A stretch of 34,176 nucleotides of DNA from an uncultured Clostridia bacterium (lineage in GTDB: Bacteria; Bacillota; Clostridia; Oscillospirales; Acutalibacteraceae): contig CALWUI010000005.1 of assembly GCA_944384705.1 (NCBI GenBank), positions 1-34,176 on the forward strand, read 5' to 3'. Shown piece by piece: positions 1 to 7,631 of this stretch. The notes beneath the pieces are model-generated. The model had not been told where the DNA came from, did no database searches, and saw only the letters and a program-made list of their open reading frames with translations. Position numbers and translations under genes: made by a program. Positions within the stretch are counted from its first letter, which is position 1, and every line of letters begins with the position of its first letter.

Positions 1-70
1 TATCTCCTTTGAGATACCGTTCCACAATTTCCAGCTTGAGTTCGGCGGAATATATTTTTCTTCCAGACAT
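1..70 (-). CDS. IS3-family transposase OrfA, N-terminal fragment (cut by window edge)
   Basis: Twenty-three codons are visible, starting at the ATG at 70-68. The peptide begins MSGRKIYSAELKLEIVERYL, the usual start of the OrfA helix-turn-helix of IS3-family (IS150-like) elements, where a 'YS-ELKLEIV-Y' pattern opens the first helix. An AAGGGG Shine-Dalgarno sequence lies about 8 nt upstream on the minus strand. OrfA binds the element's ends and is normally joined to OrfB by a programmed -1 frameshift. Only the first part is present, so intactness cannot be judged. Confidence 0.75.
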   Translation of the reverse strand, partial: MSGRKIYSAELKLEIVERYLKGD

Positions 71-127
71 AAAAATTACCCCTTTCATTAAACTTTTATT
101 TTTGTCTAATAAAAAGGGGGCACTTCA
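1..127 (-). mobile_element. Partial IS3-family element, 5' (left) terminus
   Basis: The end of an insertion sequence reading on the minus strand and cut by the window edge. The terminal inverted repeat lies at 103-127. Read inward on the minus strand it begins TGAAGTGCCCCC and closes with TAGACA. It matches the repeat at 34051-34075 at about 16 of 25 positions and starts with TG, as IS3-family ends do. An OrfA start codon with a good Shine-Dalgarno sequence follows inside it. The outer boundary could extend a few bases further, because the flanks at both ends of the window also resemble each other. Confidence 0.75.
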
Positions 128-130
128 CGA

Positions 131-183
131 TATAGTGTGCGGCTTAGTTTTTGTAAAGAAGCGGCGCACTATACTGTGCGCCG
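131..183. repeat. Nested palindromic block next to the IS end
   Basis: Positions 162-169 (CGGCGCAC) and 176-183 (GTGCGCCG) form a perfect 8-bp stem around the loop TATACT. A second, imperfect dyad pairs 131-143 (TATAGTGTGCGGC) with 161-173 at 11 of 13 positions. No clear T-run follows, so terminator function is uncertain. The 10-mer CGCACTATAC inside it (165-174) recurs exactly at 34040-34049, beside the other IS terminus. Confidence 0.6.
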
Positions 184-203
184 TATACCTATTAGAGCGG
201 AAG

Positions 204-356
204 TTAGTGGTTTTTCATTAGCTTTTCGGCACATCTGCGAAGATCTTCTTCAGAATTAATATCTATGCCGCTCTGCTTTATTGTTTCTTGAACGTATGTG
301 GGAAGAGTTTGAAAATAACGATTTGAGTCGAGAGTTTCTTTAAAAGTGTTACTCAT
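204..356 (-). CDS. Small hypothetical protein (50 aa)
   Basis: The ORF begins at the ATG at 356-354 and ends with TAA at 206-204. A strong AGGTG Shine-Dalgarno sequence sits about 7 nt upstream. The peptide starts MSNTFKETLDSNRYFQTLPT and continues with a helical, charged segment, YVQETIKQSGIDINSEEDLR, ending CAEKLMKNH. There is no signal peptide or membrane segment. It resembles short uncharacterised proteins I associate with Firmicutes ('LP-YVQE-I-QSG-' pattern), but I cannot assign a function. It is divergent from the polysaccharide operon and lies between it and the IS element. The ribosome-binding site and protein-like composition make it a probable real gene. Confidence 0.65.
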   Translation of the reverse strand: MSNTFKETLDSNRYFQTLPTYVQETIKQSGIDINSEEDLRRCAEKLMKNH

Positions 357-417
357 GTTTATCACCTCGTAATAATTATTAGCTAGAAATATAAACTTAT
401 TCGTTTTTGAGAATTTT

Positions 418-446
418 TTTACATTTAACTTAATATTTGATATAAT
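418..446 (+). promoter_or_regulatory. Promoter of the polysaccharide operon
   Basis: A -35 box TTTACA at 418-423 and a -10 box TATAAT at 441-446 are separated by exactly 17 bp. Transcription would begin near 453, about 43 nt before the first glycosyltransferase gene. This is a sigma-A/sigma-70-type promoter. Confidence 0.75.
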
Positions 447-455
447 AAGTTAAAT
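423..455. promoter_or_regulatory. Operator-like inverted repeat over the operon promoter
   Basis: ATTTAACTTA (423-432) and TAAGTTAAAT (446-455) are perfect 10-bp inverted repeats separated by 13 bp. They cover the last base of the -35 box, the spacer edge, the end of the -10 box and the start region. Half-site centres are about 23 bp apart, roughly two helical turns, as expected for a dimeric repressor site. Most of the dyad lies upstream of the predicted start, so it is unlikely to be an RNA hairpin. The regulator is unknown. Confidence 0.5.
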
Positions 456-495
456 TGTATTTTTAAAGTAGTTTAATTATAAAAAGGAAGCATGT

Positions 496-1497
496 ATGAG
501 CTATAATATAAAAAGCAAGTTAGTATCGGTGATAATTCCCATAAGGAATGAAGAAAAATATATAACTAAGTGCATAGAATCAGTATTAAATCAGGACATT
601 AGAAAAGAAAATTTAGAACTTATTTTAGTCGATGGCAGCTCTGAAGACAAAACTTTGAGCATAGTAAAAAAATTTATGGATGATTATGACTTTATAAAGC
701 TATATAAAAATCCACAAAAAACAGTTCAATATGCCCTTAACATAGCTATAAAGAATTCGGTGGGAAGATATATAGTTAGGATTGATGCGCATTCTGAATA
801 TGCTACGGACTACATATCTAAATGCATAGAGTATCTTGAAAAAACAGGAGCCGAAAATGTTGGAGGCCCTATGATTGCAAAAGGCAGATCTAATATTCAA
901 AAAATAATAGCGGCAGCTTATATCAGCCCTTTTGCACTCGGTGGAGGTAAATTTCATAACGAAAATTATGAAGGTTATGCAGATACAGTTTATTTAGGAT
1001 CATTTAAACGAGAAACACTTTTAAGTATTGGCTTGTATGATGAAAATTTGCCACGGAATGAAGACGATGATTTAAATTTTAGAATAATAGAATCTGGAGG
1101 AAAAGTGTTTATTACACCTAAGATAAAAAGTGTTTATTATCCGAGAAAAAGCTACGGAGAACTTTTTAGACAGTACTTTGAATATGGTTTTTGGAAAGTA
1201 GCTGTAATAAAAAAACATAAAAAACCGGCGAGAATATCCCAAATTGTTCCTATGCTGTTTGTTTTTTTTATTATTTTATTCTTCGGCCTATCATTGGTTA
1301 GCATGGCTGCACGCAATATTTTTATTATTGTCATGTTTACTTATTTAATGTTAGATCTTTATTTTTCTTTTAGAAATCCTAAATTGAGCAAATTGTCTGA
1401 TAAATTTAGGCTAGTTTGGGTTCATTTTATTTTGCACTTTGCGTATGGATTAGGTTTTTTATGCGGAATATTTAAATTTTGGAGAAAGAATTTTTAG
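496..1497 (+). CDS. Family 2 glycosyltransferase, ExoA-like
   Basis: A 333-aa membrane-associated sugar transferase expected to add a sugar from a nucleotide-sugar donor to a lipid-linked glycan at the inner face of the membrane. The GT-A fold opens at SVIIPIRNEE (11-20). Nucleotide binding is shown by VDGSS (45-49), the metal-site region by IDAH (96-99), and the catalytic acidic motif by NEDDDLNFR (188-196). The C-terminus carries hydrophobic segments from about residue 248 onward. The spacing and the VGGPM segment resemble succinoglycan ExoA-type enzymes. AAGGAAG lies 6 nt before the ATG. It is the first gene of the polysaccharide operon, directly behind the promoter. Donor and acceptor cannot be inferred. 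Confidence 0.88.
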   Translation: MSYNIKSKLVSVIIPIRNEEKYITKCIESVLNQDIRKENLELILVDGSSEDKTLSIVKKFMDDYDFIKLYKNPQKTVQYALNIAIKNSVGRYIVRIDAHSEYATDYISKCIEYLEKTGAENVGGPMIAKGRSNIQKIIAAAYISPFALGGGKFHNENYEGYADTVYLGSFKRETLLSIGLYDENLPRNEDDDLNFRIIESGGKVFITPKIKSVYYPRKSYGELFRQYFEYGFWKVAVIKKHKKPARISQIVPMLFVFFIILFFGLSLVSMAARNIFIIVMFTYLMLDLYFSFRNPKLSKLSDKFRLVWVHFILHFAYGLGFLCGIFKFWRKNF

Positions 1498-1534
1498 CTT
1501 TAAAAAAACAGAAGGGAATTATTTTTTAATTAAA

Positions 1535-2416
1535 ATGACTATAAAACATGAACTTTCAAAAGAAGAGCTACGGCAAGTACAAAAGAAAAGTCTTGACATA
1601 GCAATATATTTTAGAGATTTTTGTAGGGAAAATAATCTGAAATTCTTTTTGTGTGGAGGCTGCTGTATAGGTGCAGTAAGACATAAAGGATTTATTCCGT
1701 GGGATGACGATGTTGATGTATTTATGCCGAGGGGTGATTATGAGAAATTAGGAAAAATATGGAGTGAAAAAGCTGATACAAAAAGATTCTCTTATTGTAG
1801 AGAAAATGAACGTCAACATTATCGGAATTTATTTGCAACTATAAATGATAATAATACTACATTTATAAAAGTTCATCAAGCAGATCTTGACATTAATCAT
1901 GGAATAGTTTTAGATATTTTACCTCTTGATGGGTATCCAAATTCAAAAATTGCAAGGGCTTGTCAAATTTTTTGGGCGATTATTTATTCTATTTTTTGTG
2001 CTCAGATTTCTCCAACTAATCATGGAAAGATAGCAAATTTAGTTGGTAATTTAATTTTAAAATGCGTTCCTTCAGATAAGTTTAGGTTTAAAATATGGAA
2101 GTTTGCAGAGAAAAAAATGACAAAATACAAAATAAAAGACTGTGATTATATTACAGAGCTTTGCTCGGGACCGTTTTATATGAAGAAGAAATATCCCAAA
2201 TCTTCTTTTGATGAGGCAATATATGTTAATTTTGAAGGAGAAAATATGCCTATTCCTGTGGGGTATGATGAATATTTAAGGATAGCTTTTGGAGATTATA
2301 TGAAATTGCCTCCTAAAGAAAAGCAAGTACCCCATCACGATATCGTGTTTTGTGATATTTCGAACTGCTATAAAAAATATAGAGGCGTATATTATTGTAG
2401 AGGTGAAACTAAATGA
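1535..2416 (+). CDS. LicD-family phosphosugar/phosphocholine-type transferase
   Basis: A 293-aa LicD-family (nucleotidyltransferase-fold) enzyme. The diagnostic block runs GGCCIGAVRHKGFIPWDDDV at 41-60 and includes the metal-binding acidic cluster DDDVD (57-61). Bacterial LicD enzymes transfer phosphocholine from CDP-choline. Related eukaryotic fukutin and FKRP transfer ribitol-5-phosphate from CDP-ribitol. The next two genes look like a CDP-ribitol pathway, so I infer that this protein adds phosphoribitol to the glycan, although another CDP-activated group is possible. There is no signal peptide, so it should act in the cytoplasm. It overlaps the next gene by 4 bp (ATGA). The Shine-Dalgarno sequence is distant (GAAGGGA at about 1510), so translation from the upstream gene may matter. 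Confidence 0.85.
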   Translation: MTIKHELSKEELRQVQKKSLDIAIYFRDFCRENNLKFFLCGGCCIGAVRHKGFIPWDDDVDVFMPRGDYEKLGKIWSEKADTKRFSYCRENERQHYRNLFATINDNNTTFIKVHQADLDINHGIVLDILPLDGYPNSKIARACQIFWAIIYSIFCAQISPTNHGKIANLVGNLILKCVPSDKFRFKIWKFAEKKMTKYKIKDCDYITELCSGPFYMKKKYPKSSFDEAIYVNFEGENMPIPVGYDEYLRIAFGDYMKLPPKEKQVPHHDIVFCDISNCYKKYRGVYYCRGETK

Positions 2417-3126
2417 TTTTTGGAGCAATATTAGCAGGTGGCATAGGAACAAGAATGAATATATCCGATATGCCAAAACAATTTTTAATGCTTGGTGATA
2501 AACCAATTATAATTCATACTATAGAAAAATTTTTAATGTGCGCTAGATTTGATAAAATTTATATTGGTGTCCATTCGGATTGGCTGATGTATATGAATGA
2601 TCTGATCGAAAAATATAATTTAGACAAAGAAAGACTTGTTTGCGTGCATGGAGGAGCGGATAGAAATGAAACTATTTTTAATATTATAAAGCAGATAAAA
2701 ATAGATTATGCTAGCAATAATGATGATATAGTTGTTACACACGATGCTGTAAGACCTTTTGTTACTAGCAGGATTATTGAAGATAATATTAATGCTGCAC
2801 TAGAATTTGGAGCTTGCGACACTGTAATTAAAGCAACTGATACTATTGTTAGATCGAAGGATGAAAAAACGATCAATGAAATACCAAATAGAAGATTTAT
2901 GTATCAAGGCCAAACGCCGCAAAGTTTTAAGATAAGTTTGCTTTTTAATTTATATAATGATTTAAATAATGAAGAAAAATCGGTGTTGACTGATGCATGT
3001 AAAATCTGTGTTGTAAGAAATACCCCTGTACATTTGGTTTTGGGCGAAGTTGCAAATATTAAAATAACAACTGTTACCGATTATAAAATCGCTATGGCTA
3101 TGGTAGGAGGAATTAATTTTGATTAA
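2413..3126 (+). CDS. tarI: IspD/TarI-family cytidylyltransferase (probable ribitol-5-phosphate cytidylyltransferase)
   Basis: A 237-aa cytidylyltransferase transferring CMP from CTP to a polyol phosphate. The glycine-rich CTP-binding loop reads AGGIGTRM (8-15), followed by the PKQF motif (21-24), GGADRNETI (80-88) and HDAVRPF (110-116). The C-terminus has the family's KITTVTDY segment. IspD (MEP pathway) and TarI (CDP-ribitol) are hard to separate by motif. The translationally coupled TarJ-like gene downstream and the LicD gene upstream favour TarI. A housekeeping IspD would usually not sit in a surface-glycan operon. It shares the ATGA junction with the LicD gene, and TarJ starts inside its last codons. 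Confidence 0.83.
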   Translation: MIFGAILAGGIGTRMNISDMPKQFLMLGDKPIIIHTIEKFLMCARFDKIYIGVHSDWLMYMNDLIEKYNLDKERLVCVHGGADRNETIFNIIKQIKIDYASNNDDIVVTHDAVRPFVTSRIIEDNINAALEFGACDTVIKATDTIVRSKDEKTINEIPNRRFMYQGQTPQSFKISLLFNLYNDLNNEEKSVLTDACKICVVRNTPVHLVLGEVANIKITTVTDYKIAMAMVGGINFD

Positions 3127-4132
3127 TTGCACTTATCAGTTGGTGTATCCTCGTACCTTTTCTGTAAAATATTCTGAAATTGATATTGAAAAAAATGTTA
3201 TTGTAAGACCAAGATATATGTCTATATGCCATGCAGATCAGAGATATTATTTGGGCAAAAGAAATGTGTCTATTCTAAAAAAAAAGTTGCCGATGGCACT
3301 TATACATGAAAGCTGTGGTGAAGTCGTTTACGACAAATCTGGAAAGTTTAAGGTTGGACAAAATGTTGTTATGATCCCTAATTTTCCAAAAAAGGTTCGC
3401 CCGGGTGAATACGAAAATTATTCTTTAGGCGCTAAGTTTTTATCTAGTGGATATGATGGATTTATGAGAGAATTTGTGGAGTTACCTTATGATAGGTTAG
3501 TTCCTTTTAAAGATATACCACTGCAAATTGCAACAGTTTGTGAATTTATAAGTGTTGGAGTGCATGCGATTAATCGATTTAATTTGTGTGCGCACAGATA
3601 TCGAGATGTTATTGCTGTTTGGGGTGATGGCAGTCTTTCTTATGTGATCGCTTGTCTTTTAAAAATATTATTTAAGAATGCTAAAATTATTGTTGTTGGA
3701 AAGAATAAAACAAAGTTATCTTATTTTTCATTTGTAGATGAGACTTATCTGACAGATGAGTTGCCTTCAGACTTAAAATTTGATCACGCTTTTGAATGTG
3801 TTGGTGCTCATGGAAGCTTTTATGCTATAGATGATATAATTAGGTGTATTAGACCACAGGGTACGGCTATGTTGCTAGGTGTAAGTGAAGATAAAGTTGC
3901 AATTAATACTAGGGATATACTTGAAAAAGGGCTTACACTGATAGGTTGTAGTAGATCTGGAAAAGTTGAATTTGAATCTGCGGTTAACTTTTTGAAAAAC
4001 AGTGTTTTTCAACGGAGGTTGATGGCCATTATAGATGAAGCAAAGCCAGTTAAAAATATTAGTGATATTCATGAGGTTTTTGCTTATGATGCGAAAAATA
4101 TGTTTAAAACAGTTTTTGAATGGAATATTTAG
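3119..4132 (+). CDS. tarJ: TarJ-like ribulose-5-phosphate reductase (zinc alcohol dehydrogenase family)
   Basis: A 337-aa medium-chain dehydrogenase expected to reduce D-ribulose 5-phosphate to D-ribitol 5-phosphate with NADPH, supplying the TarI substrate. The zinc-site residues are visible as C37 in SICHAD and H63-E64 in LIHESCGE. The Rossmann region follows at VIAVWGDGSLSYV. The N-terminus, with its YPRTFSVKY stretch and no classical GHE motif, fits the TarJ branch better than sugar alcohol dehydrogenases in general. The start is TTG at 3119, placed 9 nt after AGGAGG and overlapping tarI by 8 bp, so the two are probably translated together. Specificity for ribulose 5-phosphate is inferred from gene pairing. 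Confidence 0.82.
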   Translation: MINCTYQLVYPRTFSVKYSEIDIEKNVIVRPRYMSICHADQRYYLGKRNVSILKKKLPMALIHESCGEVVYDKSGKFKVGQNVVMIPNFPKKVRPGEYENYSLGAKFLSSGYDGFMREFVELPYDRLVPFKDIPLQIATVCEFISVGVHAINRFNLCAHRYRDVIAVWGDGSLSYVIACLLKILFKNAKIIVVGKNKTKLSYFSFVDETYLTDELPSDLKFDHAFECVGAHGSFYAIDDIIRCIRPQGTAMLLGVSEDKVAINTRDILEKGLTLIGCSRSGKVEFESAVNFLKNSVFQRRLMAIIDEAKPVKNISDIHEVFAYDAKNMFKTVFEWNI

Positions 4133-4143
4133 GAGTTATGAAG

Positions 4144-5124
4144 ATGGCTAAAATTAGTGTAATTGTTCCAGTTTATAGAGTAGAACAGTATATCGAAAAA
4201 TGTGTTAATTCGATATTAAGTCAGACTTTAGCAGATATAGAAGTAATTTTGGTCGATGATGGCTCGCTGGACAATTGTGTAAAAATATGTGATACCTTTG
4301 CTAATAAAGACTCTCGTGTTAAAGTTTTACATAAAAAAAATGAGGGATTAAGTGCCGCTCGAAATACCGGTTTGACTCTGGCAGAAAGTGAGTATATCAG
4401 TTTTGTGGATAGTGATGATTATCTAGCAGAAGATATGTTAGAGCTTTTGTATAATAATATGATTAAATACTCTGCGGACATATCAATTTGTGGATTGTAT
4501 GATTGCTACGAAGACAAAAAAATACCGCAGTATGCCAAAAATGAACTCCTTATTGTTGATAATAAAGAAGCTTTAAGATTAGCTTTGGAAGGAGAAAAAT
4601 TTTCGGTAAATGCGGTAAATAAACTTTATAAAAAGAATTTATTCGATAAAATTAGTTTTCCTGAGGGAAAGCTCTCAGAAGATGCGTTTACTATACCTAA
4701 GATTTTAGCTAAGGCGGAGAAGATCGTTTTTGATTCGTCTCCGAAGTATTATTATGTACATAGAGGCCAGAGCATAACAACCTCTAATTTTAAAAGAAAT
4801 GATTTTAATGTAGTTGAAGCTTATAGCGAAATTTTAGAGTTTGTAAAAGAAAATTTTAAAGACCTTACTAAACAAGCAGAATTTAGACTTTTATGGTCGT
4901 ATACATATGTTTTTGATAAAATGATATTGAGCAAAGATTTTTACATTACCGATGATTATAAAAAAACATTATGTATTTTGCGTGCAAATACATTAAAAAT
5001 GCTACGAAATCACTTCTTTTCTTTAAAACGTAAGGTCGCCATGCTAACTTTATGCATTAGCCCGAACCTTTATAGAGTTTTACTTAAATATGAAAAAAAT
5101 AAATTTATGAAGTTGAATTATTAA
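4144..5124 (+). CDS. Family 2 glycosyltransferase, EpsJ-like
   Basis: A 326-aa cytosolic glycosyltransferase. The GT-A domain opens ISVIVPVYRVE, with the nucleotide-binding DDGS at 38-41 and the metal-binding DSDD at 89-92, both intact. The middle and C-terminal parts resemble the EpsJ/WcaA group that adds hexoses during exopolysaccharide or teichoic acid-type glycan assembly. An upstream in-frame ATG at 4120 would add 8 residues, but AGGAG at 4130-4134 is well spaced for the ATG at 4144 and the conserved fold starts right there, so I chose 4144. It sits 11 bp behind tarJ. The sugar transferred is unknown. Confidence 0.87.
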   Translation: MAKISVIVPVYRVEQYIEKCVNSILSQTLADIEVILVDDGSLDNCVKICDTFANKDSRVKVLHKKNEGLSAARNTGLTLAESEYISFVDSDDYLAEDMLELLYNNMIKYSADISICGLYDCYEDKKIPQYAKNELLIVDNKEALRLALEGEKFSVNAVNKLYKKNLFDKISFPEGKLSEDAFTIPKILAKAEKIVFDSSPKYYYVHRGQSITTSNFKRNDFNVVEAYSEILEFVKENFKDLTKQAEFRLLWSYTYVFDKMILSKDFYITDDYKKTLCILRANTLKMLRNHFFSLKRKVAMLTLCISPNLYRVLLKYEKNKFMKLNY

Positions 5125-5150
5125 TTATTTTTTAAGGATTTGTTTTTTGA

Positions 5151-6551
5151 ATGAAATTAGATAAATTGTTTCATAGAAATGCATATAATTTGCTAAGAAA
5201 AATATATATAACTATTTTTATCATAGCAGTATTGACTAGAGTTTTTTTGCCTGTAGCTATGAAAGAAACTCAATTTGTTAATAGTTTAATATTTTCAATT
5301 GTTGCTGTGTTTGGTGGTAGCATAGTATGCCTAGACATCTTTACAAAGCGAATTTTTTTAAAACAAAAAAATATAATTTGGCTTATTCTTTTTTGGTTTG
5401 CGTGTTTAATTTCGAGCATTATTAATATTAGGTATGGTTTTGTTGGTAATGTTAGAAATTTGGTATGGCTATGTATATCCTTTTTTCTTTTATACCCGAT
5501 TGATCAAGAAAGAAGTTCTAGCGAAATCAAAAAAGAAATAAAATATGTTAGCAATTTTTTAATTGTAGTCTGGTTTATTGCATGTTGTATATCTTTTTTT
5601 ATGTTTTTGATGCAAATTGGTTTTTATGTCGATATTTTTCCGGATTCTTTTGCAAGAATGGGATTTATTGAATGTAGACTATTTGGTGTTTTTGAAGACC
5701 CCAATTATGCAGCAGTTGTTGCTTTTATTGTGATTATTTTTTCATTGTTTAATATTAAAACTAATTCTAAAATATTTTTGAAAATATTTTATGCTATTAA
5801 CATATTGATCAACTTTTTTTATATTATTCTTTCCGGCTCCAGAACAGCAGAAGTCTCAGCTTTTATAGCAACAGCTTTTGTAGCTTATTTTATATTATTA
5901 AAAAAGTTAGAATTTAAAAATTTAAATTATCTTTTAAAGCAATTCATTTCGATTTTTGCAGCTCTATTTTGCAGTGTAGCTTTAATTTTTAGTATGAATT
6001 TAACAAGAAAATTCTTATCTTATTTGCCTGATTTTATAAATTCCCCATTTGAAACTACAAGTATCTCTGAACCTAGAGTAAAAAAACATATTGAGACAAA
6101 CCGTGAAGACGTCAATAACAGCGCAGATATTTCTAACTGCAGATTTAAAATCTGGCTGAGTGCTTTGGAGTTATTTAAAAGTAGACCTATTTTTGGAACT
6201 TCTCCGAGAAATATGAGGGCATACGCAAAGGCAGAATTTCCATCAGGATTTATTGCACAGAGATCTTATGCAGTGCATAATGCTTATCTTGACGTTTTAA
6301 CCTCGACAGGAATTATAGGCGCATTTATGTTAATAGTTTTTTTTGTAAAGTACTTGATATACATATTCGGATTTTTGCTTTTAAACACCCAAAATAAGAA
6401 TTATTATATGGTTTTGTTTAGCTTTTTGATTGTTGTAACTGTGGCTGTTTCGGCTTTTTTCCTTTCAGAGATTCTATTTGTTAATACTATTGGAGTGTTG
6501 GTTTTTTGGCTTAGTTTAGGATATTCTTGCTACTTTTCTGAAAAAGATTAG
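5151..6551 (+). CDS. O-antigen ligase/polymerase (Wzy-like) membrane protein
   Basis: A 466-aa polytopic membrane protein with roughly a dozen hydrophobic segments and a large extracytoplasmic loop between about residues 285 and 365. The end of that loop and the next helix read AVHNAYLDVLTSTGIIGAF, the H-N-x-hydrophobic-G pattern typical of the Wzy_C/O-antigen ligase superfamily. Earlier, FGVFEDPNYAAVV and ILSGSRTAEVSAF match the conserved arginine/SGSR regions of the family. Its role should be polymerising or ligating lipid-linked repeat units outside the membrane. Its place between glycosyltransferases and a flippase supports a Wzy-dependent pathway. AAGGA lies about 13 nt before the ATG. 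Confidence 0.82.
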   Translation: MKLDKLFHRNAYNLLRKIYITIFIIAVLTRVFLPVAMKETQFVNSLIFSIVAVFGGSIVCLDIFTKRIFLKQKNIIWLILFWFACLISSIINIRYGFVGNVRNLVWLCISFFLLYPIDQERSSSEIKKEIKYVSNFLIVVWFIACCISFFMFLMQIGFYVDIFPDSFARMGFIECRLFGVFEDPNYAAVVAFIVIIFSLFNIKTNSKIFLKIFYAINILINFFYIILSGSRTAEVSAFIATAFVAYFILLKKLEFKNLNYLLKQFISIFAALFCSVALIFSMNLTRKFLSYLPDFINSPFETTSISEPRVKKHIETNREDVNNSADISNCRFKIWLSALELFKSRPIFGTSPRNMRAYAKAEFPSGFIAQRSYAVHNAYLDVLTSTGIIGAFMLIVFFVKYLIYIFGFLLLNTQNKNYYMVLFSFLIVVTVAVSAFFLSEILFVNTIGVLVFWLSLGYSCYFSEKD

Positions 6552-6598
6552 GCTTATGATGATATTTTTAATATTTTTTATTAGGAGAGATAAAGTCA

Positions 6599-7600
6599 AT
6601 GCTTGCTAAAGTAAGTGTGATTGTACCAATATATAATTCGGAAAAATCTCTGCCTCGATGTTTGAAAAGTATACTGTTGCAAAGTTTTAAAAATTTAGAA
6701 ATTATTCTAGTCAATGACGGTTCACAGGACAACTCGTTAGAAATTTGTGAAAAATTTAGGCAAAAAGATAATAGGATAATTATAATAAACAAAAAGAATT
6801 CTGGGGTTTCTTCAGCAAGAAATTCCGGGTTAAAAATTGCGAGCGGAGAATTCATTCAATTTGTTGATGCAGATGATTTCCTCAATTTTAATATGCTTGA
6901 ATGCATGCTTGAAAAAATTAATAAAAATGATGCGGATATTGCAATTTGCGGATATAATAAAATATCTTCTAAAAGAATTATAAAAAAATCTCCCAATAAC
7001 TTTGATACGGACTGTCTTATAGAGTTTAAAGACTGTTTTATTGACCTTTATAAAAATGCTTTTTTTAATGCGCCTTGGAATAAATTATATCGCAGACAAA
7101 AAATAAAAACTTGCTTTGATGAGACCCTATCCATTGGTGAAGACTTGTTGTTTAATTTGTCTTATATTTCTAATTGTGATAAAATATCTGTTATGGATCA
7201 AATCCTTTATAATTATGATGTTTCTTTGCAAAATAGCTTGGCCTGCCAATATGATGAAAAACTTTTTTATACTCAAATATTTTTAAATAAAGAAGTGCAA
7301 AAATTTTTAAAAGAGAATTTTAATTCAAATGATTTTTCAGAAATTAATGAAGTTTTTGCCAAAGAGATTTATTACTATTTAAAGAAGATTGTATTTTTAT
7401 CAAAGGGCCAGAGAAAAGAAAAAATAAAAAAGATAAAATCTTGTGTAAAAAATAGTGACATAAGAGATATGCTATATAATATAAAATTATCTGATTTTCA
7501 AATAAAAATTATTTGTAATTTAATGAAGTTAAAGCAAATAAAAATTATATATATGTTTTTTTATTTAAAAAAATTCATCAATAAAAATGGCATACGTTAA
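6599..7600 (+). CDS. Family 2 glycosyltransferase
   Basis: A 333-aa GT2 enzyme, the third in the operon. The N-terminal fold reads VSVIVPIYNSE, with NDGS at 39-42 (asparagine in place of the first aspartate, common in the family) and DADD at 90-93 as the metal site. About residue 180 the sequence GEDLLFNLSY gives the acidic catalytic-base motif. The C-terminal part is lysine-rich and very AT-rich at the DNA level. AGGAGA precedes the ATG at good spacing. It resembles the 4144-5124 gene in architecture but not closely in sequence, so it likely transfers a different sugar or makes a different linkage. Confidence 0.87.
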   Translation: MLAKVSVIVPIYNSEKSLPRCLKSILLQSFKNLEIILVNDGSQDNSLEICEKFRQKDNRIIIINKKNSGVSSARNSGLKIASGEFIQFVDADDFLNFNMLECMLEKINKNDADIAICGYNKISSKRIIKKSPNNFDTDCLIEFKDCFIDLYKNAFFNAPWNKLYRRQKIKTCFDETLSIGEDLLFNLSYISNCDKISVMDQILYNYDVSLQNSLACQYDEKLFYTQIFLNKEVQKFLKENFNSNDFSEINEVFAKEIYYYLKKIVFLSKGQRKEKIKKIKSCVKNSDIRDMLYNIKLSDFQIKIICNLMKLKQIKIIYMFFYLKKFINKNGIR

Positions 7601-7631
7601 TTAAGTTCTTTGGTATATGAAAGGATTTTTT

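Noticed and set aside
9..221. 70-aa plus-strand ORF at the left edge
   Set aside because: It runs antisense to the IS OrfA start and the IS terminus, has no ribosome site, and is cut by the palindrome; it is a shadow.
2413..3126. Housekeeping IspD of the MEP isoprenoid pathway
   Set aside because: Motifs allow it, but coupling to a TarJ-like reductase and a LicD gene favours CDP-ribitol synthesis. Kept as an alternative only.
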